From Rutpela maculata (lineage: Eukaryota > Arthropoda > Insecta > Coleoptera > Cerambycidae), in assembly GCA_936432065.2 (NCBI GenBank), contig OW386285.2, forward strand, positions 100,445,869 to 100,509,868: a stretch of DNA of 64,000 nucleotides. Reading direction: 5' to 3'. Below the pieces are notes generated by a model. That model ran no database searches. It worked only from the letters and a program-made list of their open reading frames with translations, and was not told where the DNA came from. This document shows, in pieces, positions 1 through 10,700 of the stretch. The position numbers and the translations under genes are program-made. How positions within the stretch are numbered: the stretch's first letter is position 1; each line of letters starts with the position of its first letter.

Positions 1-770
1 ATCTTACGCAAAGATACATCACTGGAAGGAACCACACGCAAAAAAAGCAACTAATACTACGCTGTATTTATTTATATTTTCGTGCGTAAAGAAAAGAAAA
101 ATAAACCTATGAAATATAATAATATGGCTTACAGGGCCGTTTCTAGGCATTTGGCTGCCCGCGTGCAAAAATTATTAGGCCGCCCTTTCATATGCGATAT
201 ATATATAGTTATTAATTTTTATACCAAGTATGAAAATAGGGACATTTACTTTTTTAAGTTGTAAAATGGGCACTCTTAGACATCTGTTTTTTTAATAAAT
301 AATATGCCACGTTTAATTAAATATTATATTTATTTATAAGTATGTACTGCAAATATAATAAATTTAGCTAGGTTGGGGTAGCTAGTTATGCAGAAAAGAA
401 CCGCTCGACAAAAAATAAATTTATATCGTTCTTTGTGCATAATAAAATACAAACTTTTCGATTTTCCATATTTTGTTGCTTGGTTCCTTTCTGCATAATT
501 ACATGCAATACCTATCTATGCAATATTTTTATCTTATTTATAATTCAATTATTTATATATATATTTTTCTCGTTAAAGGATTTGTCATCCCACTTTTGTA
601 TTTTCCAGTGTTCTTGACAATTTTGATTTACCTATTTTTTATCAATAAAGTTTAATTTTCAAAACCATTAAGTGAGTCTTTTGTATTGGGTGTTCATTTT
701 ATTTTACAACTGTTTTAAACAGCTGTTGATGTTTCACTTTCAAAGATAAAATTATGAATTAAAATGGGTT
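1..770. other. AT-rich DNA without a recognised gene
   Basis: Only short, low-complexity reading frames are seen. They use AT-rich codons and match no family I recognise. No long inverted repeat was found here by eye. Confidence 0.5.
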
Positions 771-1040
771 TTTCTTCAAACGTCAGAAAAACATGAAATT
801 TCTTAACTCATTTCATGAAATTAAAGTTTGACTTTTTAGACGGCTGTGCGTTGGCATTGACAACGGAGGGAAAAGTACATTTTCTGATGCTACGAGCGGC
901 AGAAAAAGTAATATCCATAGCAAAGCGTATTTTATTTAATACACCGGCCATGTGATATTAACACAATGCGTCTTTGGTGGTGAAATTCGAGTTTTTTTAA
1001 TCTTTATTTTTTTTTTATAGCTAATCGACGTTTGAAGAAA
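771..1040. mobile_element. Divergent MITE related to module B
   Basis: The two ends are inverted copies: TTTCTTCAAACGTC at 771-784 and GACGTTTGAAGAAA at 1027-1040. The termini resemble those of the three B MITEs (TTCTTCAAGCGTATT). As in those copies, the right end is followed directly by a C-like segment (ATTCGGAGTAAAAGCC, about 1056-1071, compared with CACGGAGTAGAACGCC at 4074). The 270-bp length is close to the 316-321 bp of B. There is no coding capacity. This looks like an older or sister copy of the B+C composite. Confidence 0.55.
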
Positions 1041-1119
1041 AAATAACATGTTTTATTCGGAGTAAAAGCCACTTGTTGTGACTCACCTGAGCTACCTCAT
1101 ACTGAGCTACCGTGCCGTT

Positions 1120-1370
1120 ATAGTATTTTAATCCGTTGCCAAGCAACTATCAGAAAACAGTCCGGGAAAGTTACTTTCACAGGCTGTTTTTTATATATAA
1201 AAGTTACTTTCCTGCCTAGGCCAGGAAAGTGGCTTTCCGGGACTGTTTTTTTTTATATATATTTTGATATGTATATATATTCTTTATTTTTATATATTTA
1301 TAATAACATTGATTGCGATTTCAGAAAAAAAATAGTATGTACCTCGTAGTAAGAGTACATTCCCAGATTT
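1120..1370. repeat. Palindrome-rich family D, fragment 1
   Basis: It shares with the other D copies the run TTTTAATCCGTTGCCAAGCA, the phrase cagaaaacagtccggga, a CCTAGG-centred imperfect palindrome near 1215, and the exit sequence GATTGCGATTTCAGAAAAA followed by ATAGTATGTACCTCGTAGTA. The palindrome here is interrupted, unlike the perfect one at 2689-2752. Non-coding. Confidence 0.6.
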
Positions 1371-2384
1371 AAAAGATTTATTGGGCTATTAAGTTCAAAA
1401 AGTAAAAAAAAAAAACATTTCAAATAGATTACAGATTATAGACTGTGTACTGAGTGGTGTGGAAGACAACAGGAATCAGATATACCTCCACATATAACAT
1501 CTAATAAAACATCAATGAGAATAACAAAATAAATTACTTAAAAAAATGGAAAGCAAATTCCCGTTTCCCGCTCAATTCAATAATTTTATCTGCAGCATTT
1601 TGCATTTTTATTTCTAATTATTTTATTAATTTTATTATTATCATTTACTTACTTTCTTTAAAATAGCAATAGGCAACAGCTAATAGCAAATGTAATTGTA
1701 ATGTAATAGGAACACAAGACAAATTTTTTATACACTAAAACAAAACTCAAAAAAAATATATATCAAGAACACTTCTGCAAATCAGCTCGCCGCGTGACAT
1801 TTCATTTGCTCAAGACGATTAATATTGCATGTTGTCAATGTCTCATACGCATATAATTGGAGAATTCGAGTCCTTATCTGCAAGCTGAGAGCTCTTTAGT
1901 CACTGGAGACCATAATTACTAAAGGAACAAGGAACTACCTAAAGAACAAGTTGCCGTATATTTACGTCACAAAAAGGCTAGTTTCGCTAAATTTGCTTAA
2001 GTATGAATATTGAACATGTATTGATGTATTTTGGCCATCAATTTGTCGTTTATAGTACCATAATTATTATTAGTTTGAACTATGTCTAGTTGAAACTGGC
2101 TTTACGGCCGCCCGTGTGCCGTGCATGCCTTGCACGCCCGCTTAAAACAGGCGTGATGGCTTACAACCGTCTGGTTGTGCTTCTTCGAAATACACAAGAT
2201 GTTCCCAAATAGTACACTCTTCGAGATGTGATTCTACATCCAAAAATATAAAGATAAGTTCCTGAAACCTGGGTCCGGAAATATTTCTTAAGGAATAGTT
2301 AATAGAGAAACCACGGAGGAAAATAATATTTGGAGTGCAGTTGACAATTTTGCCACGGAAAAAGACCTGGACAAAAAATATGTT
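1371..2384. other. AT-rich DNA without a recognised feature
   Basis: I see no coding signal, tandem array or long inverted repeat. The stretch near 2105-2150 is GC-richer (CGCCCGTGTGCCGTGCATGC) but belongs to nothing I recognise. Confidence 0.45.
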
Positions 2385-2905
2385 GTCACCCAAAAGAAAT
2401 AGTATATTGTGTACTTAGGTGTGAAAGCAATACATTCCCGGACGACGATGCAAATTGTTGGCCGAGGCGCTAGCTGAGGCCAACAAGCATCGAAGTTCGG
2501 GAAAGTGCTTTCACACCGAAGTACACATACTATTTTTTCTGAAATCACAATCAATATTATTATAAATTAAAGAATTGTATTAATGCATAAGATTTTTTCA
2601 TTACAATCTAACTGCTTACTAATAAATGCAATTTTTATGTGAGTTGGTTTGTTTACGTGTTTTTATTTACTGTTTAAAATGTACATAAAAAACCGTACGG
2701 GAATGTTACTTTCCCGGCCTAGGCCGGGAAAGTAACATTCCCGTACGGTTTTGTTGATCATTGCTTGGCAACGGATCTTTTCCGGTCTGTTTTGTCATAG
2801 TTTCTTAGCAACGAACTAAAATACTGAAATTGTGCATTTTTCGATCTGAAATCGCGCCGAAAATGTAGACATTGCCGATCGATTTCAGAAAAAAACAATT
2901 AATAA
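2385..2905 (+). repeat. Palindrome-rich family D, copy 2
   Basis: The copy has two structural parts. First is a hairpin at about 2405-2530, with arms that run from GTGTACTTAGGTGTGAAAGC to CTTTCACACCGAAGTACACA and a GC-rich tip containing TTGGCCGAGGC and GAGGCCAACAA. Second is a perfect palindrome at 2689-2752. It ends near 2905 with ATCGATTTCAGAAAA. The same order, reversed, is seen at 28970-29460. No reading frame of note. It is probably a non-autonomous mobile element, but I see no clear target duplication. Confidence 0.65.
2689..2752. repeat. 64-bp perfect palindrome
   Basis: Read from the centre GGCCTAGGCC, each arm of 32 bases is the exact reverse complement of the other, from AAAACCGTAC to GTACGGTTTT. 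It contains TTACTTTCCC and GGGAAAGTAA, the same word used in the imperfect palindromes at 1160-1250 and 29085-29135. Confidence 0.9.
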
Positions 2906-3735
2906 ATAAAAGCGTCAATGAGAGGGGAAGATTTTCTGTAAATTCTGCAAATTCCTTATTTAATTTTCAAATTTTGAAAAATCTATAGCTCAAAAGCGAT
3001 TTACAACAAAAGTCATAAGACAAGAAATAGAATAAAAAATGTTAGATGGAATATATTTTAATATATTAAATAATTTTTATTTAAAAAATGCTTGACCAAG
3101 TTTCCGGCCGACAAGATACACTTTTAAAATCAATGAGTACTATCCCAAAAAAATGAGTCTGAAACATTTTTAATATTCAAACACCGATTGATGTTATTTT
3201 TCTCCAATATATTTGAATTATAAATATACAGCGTGTCACACTTTACTGCCCCGCCTTCCATATTTGAGTTATTATAGTCCATACCAAAGTTGCAAAAAAG
3301 GGTTAAACCCAAAAGTGCAAGGGTAGCGACCAAACATGGCCACCTCTCCGTTTTCAAAGGCGGCCAACTACCTCTAAACGCAAAAAACACCTTTTTCCCA
3401 TTTTTCGTTATCAGGCATGCAAGAACTTGTTGGGTCGAGGGTTTTCCAATACCTACAATACTATTATGCAAATAATAGTAATAATAGTTTTTGGGGACTA
3501 AGAGAGAAGTGATGTCACAATCGTGTTCTCCACCCTTGCAAACGGGGGATACCTTCTTTAAAACCTTCTCTTTGAGGCACACTTCAGGATTGAGGGACGG
3601 GGTGGTTTCAATCTCCGGGGTCGTTAGGATGTCTGATTGCTAAATTTTACAGGACACATTGAGTTTTCTCAAAAAAAAAAAACCGATCCAACAAGTTCTC
3701 GCATGGCTGATAACTATAAATGGGGAAAAGGTTTT

Positions 3736-4055
3736 TTCTTCAAGCGTATTAAAATGTTTAAATTATGTCACCAAAAACAAAAGTAGAAGTAGGACATTGT
3801 TTTACTAGTAACAAAATGTTAGTACCGAACGCCACCGTAGTGGACATTGTTTTACTAGTAACATAATGTTAGTTCCGAAAGCGCCACCGCAGTGGGTATT
3901 GTGTTACTAGTAACATAATGTTAATACCGAAAGCCACCGGTGGCGCGCTATCCACTAGCCACTTGTCATATTGTGTCAACATGTAAGACTGTAGTTTGAA
4001 TATTTGTACATTTATGATAAATAAATGAATTTTTGCATTTTAATACGCTTGAAGA
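3736..4055 (-). mobile_element. MITE module B, copy 1
   Basis: The ends are perfect 20-bp-class inverted repeats, TTCTTCAAGCGTATTAAAAT on the left and its complement on the right. The inside holds three tandem units of about 60 bp, each built around TTACTAGTAA and CACCG words (3800-3960). It is followed by the hairpin C1. The two other copies (20320-20635, 20932-21252) lie in the opposite orientation, which sets the strand given here. Non-coding and non-autonomous. The superfamily is not known. Confidence 0.8.
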
Positions 4056-4061
4056 AAAAAT

Positions 4062-4170
4062 AGTATATATTACACGGAGTAGAACGCCTTTTTTGTGTTT
4101 CGCCCAGTTTGCAAATCCTGGGCTCAACACAAAAAAAGAGTGCGTTCTACTCCTAGTAATATAATATACT
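4062..4170 (-). repeat. Hairpin module C, copy 1
   Basis: A snap-back sequence: the arms read AGTATATATTACACGGAGTA in and TACTCCTAGTAATATAATA out, with poly-A/T tracts and a GCCCAG/CTGGGC inner stem. It always lies next to module B (see 20206 and 20797). Confidence 0.75.
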
Positions 4171-4549
4171 ATTATGCATTTGGGGGTAGTTGGTTAGGGA
4201 GGCTAAATAATATCAGCATCGTGTTCCCCGCCCTTGAAAACGAGCAGAAAACAATTTTCAGCACGTTTGAATGTTTTTTGCATGTTTCGGTATTGAGGAG
4301 GCGATGGTTTCAATCCCCGGGGGTCGTTATGATGTCTGATTGCGAAGTTTTACAGGACATGTTGAGTTTTCTCAAAAAAAACCGATCCATCAAGTTCTCG
4401 TATGCCTGACAACGAAAAATGGGAAAAGGTTTTTTGCGTTTGGGAGTAGGAACCCGAGTATCACCATCGTATCGTGTTGACCACCTTCGAAAACGGGTCG
4501 GGTTTGGTCGCTACTCTTGAATTTTTGCAACTTTGGCATGGACATCCGA

Positions 4550-5012
4550 TAGTTAAGGTGCCCGTCGGGAAAAATTTTCCTGACACATACTCTCTCCAAA
4601 CTTCGTGTATGGCTTCATTGGACCTAGTCTGACAGCATTTTCCTCTATAATTTTTTTTGTTTTTGGGGCGTTTTTCCGCTAGATTTTCCGAAACATGTCA
4701 TTTTGACGGCATATAAAAAATGTATAGATACTGTTATTTTTCCAAGTAGAATAGCTTAAAAACGTGAATTGAAACGTAAAAAAATAATTGTCTGACAATA
4801 AATGTGGGTCATTGGGCGTGTCCGCTATCTCGAACATGTCGGAAAAACGACTGTAAGAAAATTTATTAATAACCAGCTGATTTTCGCTGTATTAATTTAT
4901 TAAAACATACAAAAACAAGTTTTCATATTGTCTGACGAAAATTATTTTCCGATTTCCCAGTCTGACGAGTCAAAGTTGTCGGTTTCATGACAGCAAAAAA
5001 TTTATTCATAAC
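4550..5012 (+). repeat. Family E, copy 1, with repeated GTCTGAC motifs
   Basis: About 460 bp that recur in reverse complement at 8971-9429 with few differences. The motif GTCTGAC occurs four times in this copy (near 4627, 4790, 4930 and 4960), and once more at about 5070 just outside. No coding frame is recognised. The regularly repeated short motif is what would be expected of transposase binding sites in a non-autonomous DNA transposon; that reading is inference. Confidence 0.75.
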
Positions 5013-5204
5013 ATTTTTTTTTAATTTTTTTGATTTTTAAATAAAATTTATAATACGATTAAAAAATTGTCTGACGGTGAAATAAAGCCTTTTAGCTGGA
5101 AATGTTAAATAAAAGGTTTTTCTATATGGTTGTCAAGCTACGCTTGGATGTTACATTCATATGTATATATTGAGGCTATATTTACAAATAACAAGCTGAT
5201 TTTT

Positions 5205-5324
5205 AACCTCCCCACAATAAAATTGTGGGAGGTTACTACAATTAGTCCAAAATCGAAAATTGAGATAACATCAAATCTTTACGTTTTGAGGTCCCAGGAA
5301 CCCAAAAAAGTTGTTTTTGAAAAA

Positions 5325-5393
<69 letters not shown>

Positions 5394-5520
5394 TAGCACG
5401 ATAGCGGCGAAGCTACTAAACGGATTTGGATGAAAGTTTGCATAAGGGTTTCTTTAGTGCTCCAGAAGATCTGAAAAGGTTTTGGTTGAGATCGGATTAC
5501 GTTTAATGCCGTTTTGGCAC
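5205..5520 (+). repeat. Dispersed element starting with an AACCTCC hairpin
   Basis: It begins with a hairpin (AACCTCCCCACAAT against ATTGTGGGAGGTT, 5205-5234), runs through a TG/TATG microsatellite and then the phrase AAACGGATTTGGATGAAAGT (from about 5419). The order hairpin, microsatellite, then 'dispense with your inhibition' type phrase is also seen in family A (12332) and in the element at 63070-63304, though sequences differ. Non-coding. Confidence 0.5.
5329..5392. repeat. (TG)n and (TATG)n microsatellite
   Basis: About 26 TG units (5329-5380) followed by three TATG units. Confidence 0.95.
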
Positions 5521-6091
5521 AACAAGTTGTTTATTTTATGATTACTTACAATTTGTAATTGAACCATTGAAAAGCAGTAAAAATTCTGATTTCAACGATA
5601 TATCACACTTGCACTTTTTCGATTTGGTTTCCGTGAAAAAAATAAAAAAACAAAAATTTTACTTGTTTTCTCCTCAAAGCAGTGCAATGTACAGGGTGAT
5701 ATTCTAATAATGACAGAGGTGTTCAGTGATTACGGCTGATAACTCGGGAACGGTTGAAGATATCGAACTGAAATTTGAAACGTAGGTATAAATAATATTG
5801 TAGACGGACGGATTACGAGTGAATTAATAATACACCTACGTCACATGACGCCTCATGACGTCACAAATAAGAAAAATTCTTAGAAACTGGTGCACTATTG
5901 GAAACATCCAATTAAAGTTTGAAACGTAGGTGGAAATATTGTAGATGGATGGAATACGAGTGAATTAAAAATACACCTACGTTCTGATGACGTCGTAAAA
6001 GCATAAAATTTTTATAACAGGCGAACTGATGATGATATCAAAAAAATATTTCTACAAGACGAGTCACGAATTTTTTTTTTTTAATTTCCAA

Positions 6092-6675
6092 GAAATATCA
6101 AATTTTCGGAGAAATGTCACTTTTCAGAAAAATGTCAGATTTTTAAAAAATGTCAAATTTTCAGGAAAACGTCAAATTTTCGGAGAAATGTCACTTTTCA
6201 GAAAAATGTCAAATTTTCGAAAAAATGTTAAATTTTCAGGGAAATGTCACTTTTCAGAAAAATGTCACTTTTCAGAAAAATGTAAAATTTTCGAAAAAAC
6301 GTCAAATTTTCGAAGAAATGTCACCTTTCAGAAAAATGCCAAATGTTTGAAAATTGTCAAATTTTCGGAGTAATGTCACTTCAGAAAAATGTCAAATTTT
6401 CGAAAAAATGTCAAATTTTCAGAGAAATGTCACTTTTCAGAAAAATGTCAAATTTTCGAAAAAACGTCAAATTTTCGAAGAAATGTCACCTTTTAGAAAA
6501 ATGTCAAATGTTTGAAAATTGTCAAATTTTCGGAGTAATGTCACTTCAGAAAAATGTCAAATTTTCGAAAAAATGTCAAAGTTTCGGAGAAATGTCACTT
6601 CAGAAAAATGTCAAATTTTCGGAAAAATATCACTTTTAGAAAAACGTCAAATTTTCAGAAAAATGTCAAATTTTA
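6092..6675. repeat. Minisatellite of 19-20 bp units, about 30 copies
   Basis: Variants of the unit AAATTTTCGGAGAAATGTCA run head to tail for about 580 bp. Some units lose one or two bases, and larger blocks are repeated: 6343-6400 and 6519-6560 share the same order of variants. The array is open in several frames only because the unit lacks stops; the predicted peptides simply repeat a KCQIFEKMSNF-like motif. I do not regard it as a gene. Confidence 0.92.
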
Positions 6676-8260
6676 TTAAATGGACTCAAAGGAAAATTCC
6701 CAAAAAATACTACGGGTCCATTTGTGGTATAAGTTCTCTGCTAGTGTGTTAAAGCGTGCAGACTGTATGCTGAGTATTTTTGACGTGTCAAGTGCATCGA
6801 GAGATTACAAGTTTTTTCGACGTTTATAAAGCCCACGGATGGTGTGAGAGGCCATCCTGAACCGCTTACAAGCCCTACAAGTGTAAGCAACCCCACCGGA
6901 ACGCTTTCGGTGAGTTTTTTCCAATGAAACTTTAAAAGTGACAGTGACATTATATTTTAAAAACTATTTCCGCTACTTACGGAAACATAACCTAAAAATA
7001 GTACTACATAACCTAAAAACAATTTAAGACATCGGTACCAAACTAAACATTTTTCAAAAACCAAATTCCCCAGAGAAATATTGGAACCAAAAATTTGACA
7101 GCTATCGCTTCCCCGACCGATTTAGTGAAAAATTGGTCGAAGCCAAAAGATAATACAAAATATACCAACTCAAACTTAAACGATCCACCATGAACACTAC
7201 ATCTGGCAGGGAAGCTGTCCACCAAGAGTTATATGGTTTTTTCCAAATATGGCCATCCCTGCCATCCATCCCATTACCAACGAACAGGTTTTTTCGTTTA
7301 GTTGTTCCCCATATCAATAATCAAAATTATTAAGTGCTCTTGCCTACGAACGTTTTTATAGAATTGTGTTTATTTTTATATTAATTTTAGGTCCATGTGG
7401 ACACATAATTTTAACCTAGTCTTTAAGCCTGCCTACAGAAGACAGGAGCTACTTTTCTATTTTTCTCCAAGCCAAACCGGACCTACCCCGTCCAGCCTCA
7501 AACTCGCCACGGCGGTGTTCACCGTGGTTGTCTGGCTGCCCCCGAGCTAGGATCCGATGAAGCATATATTTGTATTAAAAACATTGGATAAAATATTAAT
7601 GTTGTGCAGACTATAAATTTAACACTCAAGTTCTTAGGTCCAAATCCCACCGAACGCAAGACTTTTTTTCTGATTTAATACGAAAAAAATATTTCAACTT
7701 AATAAATATAATTAAATGAGATCATTCATATTGTTTAGTGCTCTTTTCGGCTTCAAAGATTCACCGGGTGGGGAGGTTCCAGCCGCTTCCAGTAGCTGCC
7801 GATTTTTTCAATATAGCTTAATAAAAATAAATCAAATCCAATTTTTTAACTGTCTGACAAAAGGTGTTTTCCAGTTTTTCAGTCTGACGCCTGGAAAATA
7901 CAATTTTTTAATGTTGTAATTTCCTTCAAATTGTCATGATTATCTCATACTAATCATTGAAAAATCATTTTTACAGTGTCAAAAATCATAAATAAATTGC
8001 ATGAACTTCGCGCTTGAAAATATATCGTTTTATACATGTTCACCTGTGTACATCTGTTTAGTACGCAGGCTCTATAATAGAACATAGGAGTGTGGAACGT
8101 CTTTCTACACCCCGTATTGTATTCTATAGTAGTAGTATAGTACACGTAGGTAGTAGTAGAGAATTGTTTTATAGTACTTGAAATTATTTTATTTTATACC
8201 TTTTTTAAAAGTTTTTTACAATAAAATAAATCGTATAATTTAATAAAGTGCGGACTGAAC
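6676..8260. other. Interval with no clear gene
   Basis: The segment 7430-7560 is distinctly GC-richer, with a short CACGGCGGTGTTCACCGTGG hairpin, and could be old mobile-element debris. Two GTCTGAC words of the family E type occur at about 7852 and 7882. Otherwise AT-rich and unremarkable. Confidence 0.4.
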
Positions 8261-8381
8261 AAAATTTTTAGGGCGATGCCAGGAAAATTAGTTTTTCAGT
8301 TTTGGAAATATGTCGTTTTTCTGCTACAGAAATTCGTTTTTCATGTAATAGGATAATTTTTAGCATCGCCCTAAAAATTTT
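8261..8381. mobile_element. Small MITE, about 120 bp
   Basis: Near-perfect terminal inverted repeats: AAAATTTTTAGGGCGATGC at 8261-8279 and GCATCGCCCTAAAAATTTTT from 8363. The middle is AT-rich and non-coding. No target duplication could be fixed because the ends run into A and T tracts. Confidence 0.75.
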
Positions 8382-8970
8382 TTTGGTGCATAATGTTTAT
8401 TTTTTTTTATTCTCTGCATACTTCATATATTTTTGATGCAAAATTGCACACTTAAATTGAATTCATATATTCACCGAAAATGGATTAATTGTTTTTTCAT
8501 TTATAAAAGGTACTTCGTTATAACTAATATTGTAAAGTGTTATCTTATAGCTTGTTTCAAGACCTTTAATTTGGGCCCTGGATGAAAATTTTCGGACTAG
8601 TAGTACCGGAGATATAGCGATTTTAAACGTACTAAAAGACAATTTTTCGCTACTTTTTTCTACAGAAAGTTTTACGTATTTTTCAATATTATCGAACTTA
8701 AAACTTGGGTAAGTCGAATTTAGATAGTTTAAAAGAGTTCAAAAAATTCAAAATAAAGATTATAAAATAAGTAAGTTGAAATACAGTATCTTTTTTAACC
8801 GTCTTCTCGACTAAACGAAATTTCATTTTTTTATTGCCCTAACTTCGACGGCCGCTATTGGAAAATTATGTTTTTTTGTCAGACTCTCGTTATGCCCCAC
8901 TGTATTTGTCAGACACTTATACCACAAATTAAATACCTATTTTCTGCATATAATTTTCCAATGTCTGAAG

Positions 8971-9429
8971 GTTATGAATAAATTTTTTGCTGTCATGAAA
9001 CCGACAACTTTGACGCGTCAGACTGGGAAATTGGAAAATAATTTTCGTCAGACAATATGAAAACTTGTTTTTGTATGTTTTAATAAATTAATACAGCGAA
9101 AATCAGCTGGTTATTAATAAATTTTCTTATAGTCGTTTTTCCGACATGTTCGAGATAGCGGACACGCCCAATGATCCACATTTATTGTCAGACAATTATT
9201 TTTTCACGTTTCAATTCACGTTTTTAAGCTATTCTACTTGGAAAAATAACAGTATCTATACAATTTTTATATGCCGTCAAAATGACATGTTTCGGAAAAT
9301 CTAGCGGGAAACGCCCCAAAAACAAAAAAATGATAGGAAAATGCTGTCAGACTAGGTCCAATGAAGCCATACACGAAGTTTGGAGAGAGTATGTATCAGG
9401 AAAATTTTTCCCGACGGGCACCTTAACTA
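8971..9429 (-). repeat. Family E, copy 2 (inverted)
   Basis: Reverse complement of 4550-5012, ending at CCTTAACTAC. Further GTCAGAC words continue to the left (about 8879 and 8909). The segment that follows (9431-9595) is bounded by the inverted pair CAACCAAATTTGG and CCAAATTTGGTTG. Confidence 0.75.
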
Positions 9430-9917
9430 CGATTTCAACCAAATTTGGATTGATATCATAGACCTTTATTATGTCCTTTTTGAGTTAAACAAAGCTTATT
9501 TCATTCATTGACGAGCATTTGTATTAAGAAAACGGGGGTCGATGTTTCTAAAAGTTGTATATTATACATACCGGTCCAAATTTGGTTGAAATCGGATGAC
9601 TAATGACTGAGTTATGGAGGGGAGGCATTCTGCATATATGTTTATTTTAATATTAAAATAACACATTACCTACTAAATTTATTACACGTGGAAGCGTATT
9701 TTAACGTATTTAAAAATACTTCTTTGCAGGCGAAAACTTATTACCATACAATTACCGTCTCGGAGGTCAACGACCAAAAAATCATATCTTTCTTATTATT
9801 TTGAACTACATATCAAGCTATTTTTAAAAACCGTCACATAAAATATGACTTCTTCTGTAAAAATGCTACCTTGGCCTGGTGCGGTGTTTTTGTTTTAATA
9901 TGTGTGTTTTTTTACAG

Positions 9918-9984
9918 CGGAATCGAGGAAGATCAAAAGAGTGATACAAAACAAACAGCAGACGACCAAGATCTAAAGGAAACG
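9918..9984 (+). CDS. Candidate 67-nt host exon, acidic peptide
   Basis: A good acceptor (TTTTTTTACAG, AG at 9916-9917) and an excellent donor (GTAAGT from 9985) bound 67 bases that are open in one frame. That frame gives GIEEDQKSDTKQTADDQD followed by LKET: very hydrophilic, with no low-complexity AT-rich codons, unlike the surrounding DNA. The exon would begin one base into a split codon and end on a codon boundary. I do not recognise the protein, and 22 codons are too few to name it. No adjoining exon with matching phase was found in the window. The main alternative is chance splice-like sites. Confidence 0.45.
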
Positions 9985-10700
9985 GTAAGTTGCCTTATTG
10001 AACATTTCTGTAATATTTTAAGTTTACTTGTAACAACTGTTTGAAATAGGCTGTTAAATAGATGAAGTAATTCATATCATTCATATGCATCTGCTCTTGA
10101 AGTATTTCACAATTTTCTATTTAAAATATCAACATGCCGGATCTATCAGTATAAAGTGGGTAATGCGGTGAGTGGCATGCAGTAACTTAATGTTTTTCAC
10201 TATATACCCACACAAAGCGGCAAAATTTTACAATTGTTGAACTACAAATTGGAAAAAATCTGGTGAAATGAAAACATTTTCAGCATTAGTTTTAATGCTG
10301 CTATCTGCTGCAATTTTTTAAAACTTTTTGACATATGTGCCCTAACAATCTGGGGCAATACTTCAGGAGCGTATGATTTGTGACAAAATAAAGTTGAAAG
10401 TATGTGTAATTTTTTTCTTAATGTGCGCCCCTGTTTGGAACTATTCGGCCTTAAAGGGTAAATCTTGATTTTTTGCTCATCACTACCAAAGTAATAGATC
10501 GATTGCAATAAAGTTTGGACAGTATATACAGTAAGTAGTCATCTGCGATTCAGAAATATTACACCTTTGAATACCCCTATATACTATTTACTATCTCTTT
10601 GATGTAGACATTTTTGGAATTTGAGATAACATTTTGAAATTCCTTAAAGAATTTTATTTAAAACAGTAGCCTTGTTTGATATCCTGCATATACTTACATA

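Larger units (their letters stand above)
3276..4545. repeat. Inverted-repeat family G, interrupted by a B+C composite
   Basis: The left arm (3276-3445) and right arm (about 4380-4545) are imperfect reverse complements. Examples are ccaaagttgcaaaa against ttttgcaactttgg and gtagcgaccaaac against ggtttggtcgctac. Inside, the segment 3460-3735 recurs as a direct copy at 4170-4445 (shared words GATGTCTGATTGC, TTGAGTTTTCTC, AAGTTCTCG). The B1 and C1 modules lie exactly between the two direct copies. No coding region is recognised. Confidence 0.6.

Noticed and set aside
4300..4345. GGTTTCAATCCCCGGGG word resembling a tRNA B box
   Set aside because: No matching A box at the right distance and no cloverleaf could be folded. 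It belongs to repeat G.
6029..6752. Overlapping open frames of 66-114 codons with KCQIFEKMSNF-like repeats
   Set aside because: They are translations of the 19-20 bp minisatellite in several frames; the unit lacks stop codons, so openness is not evidence of coding.
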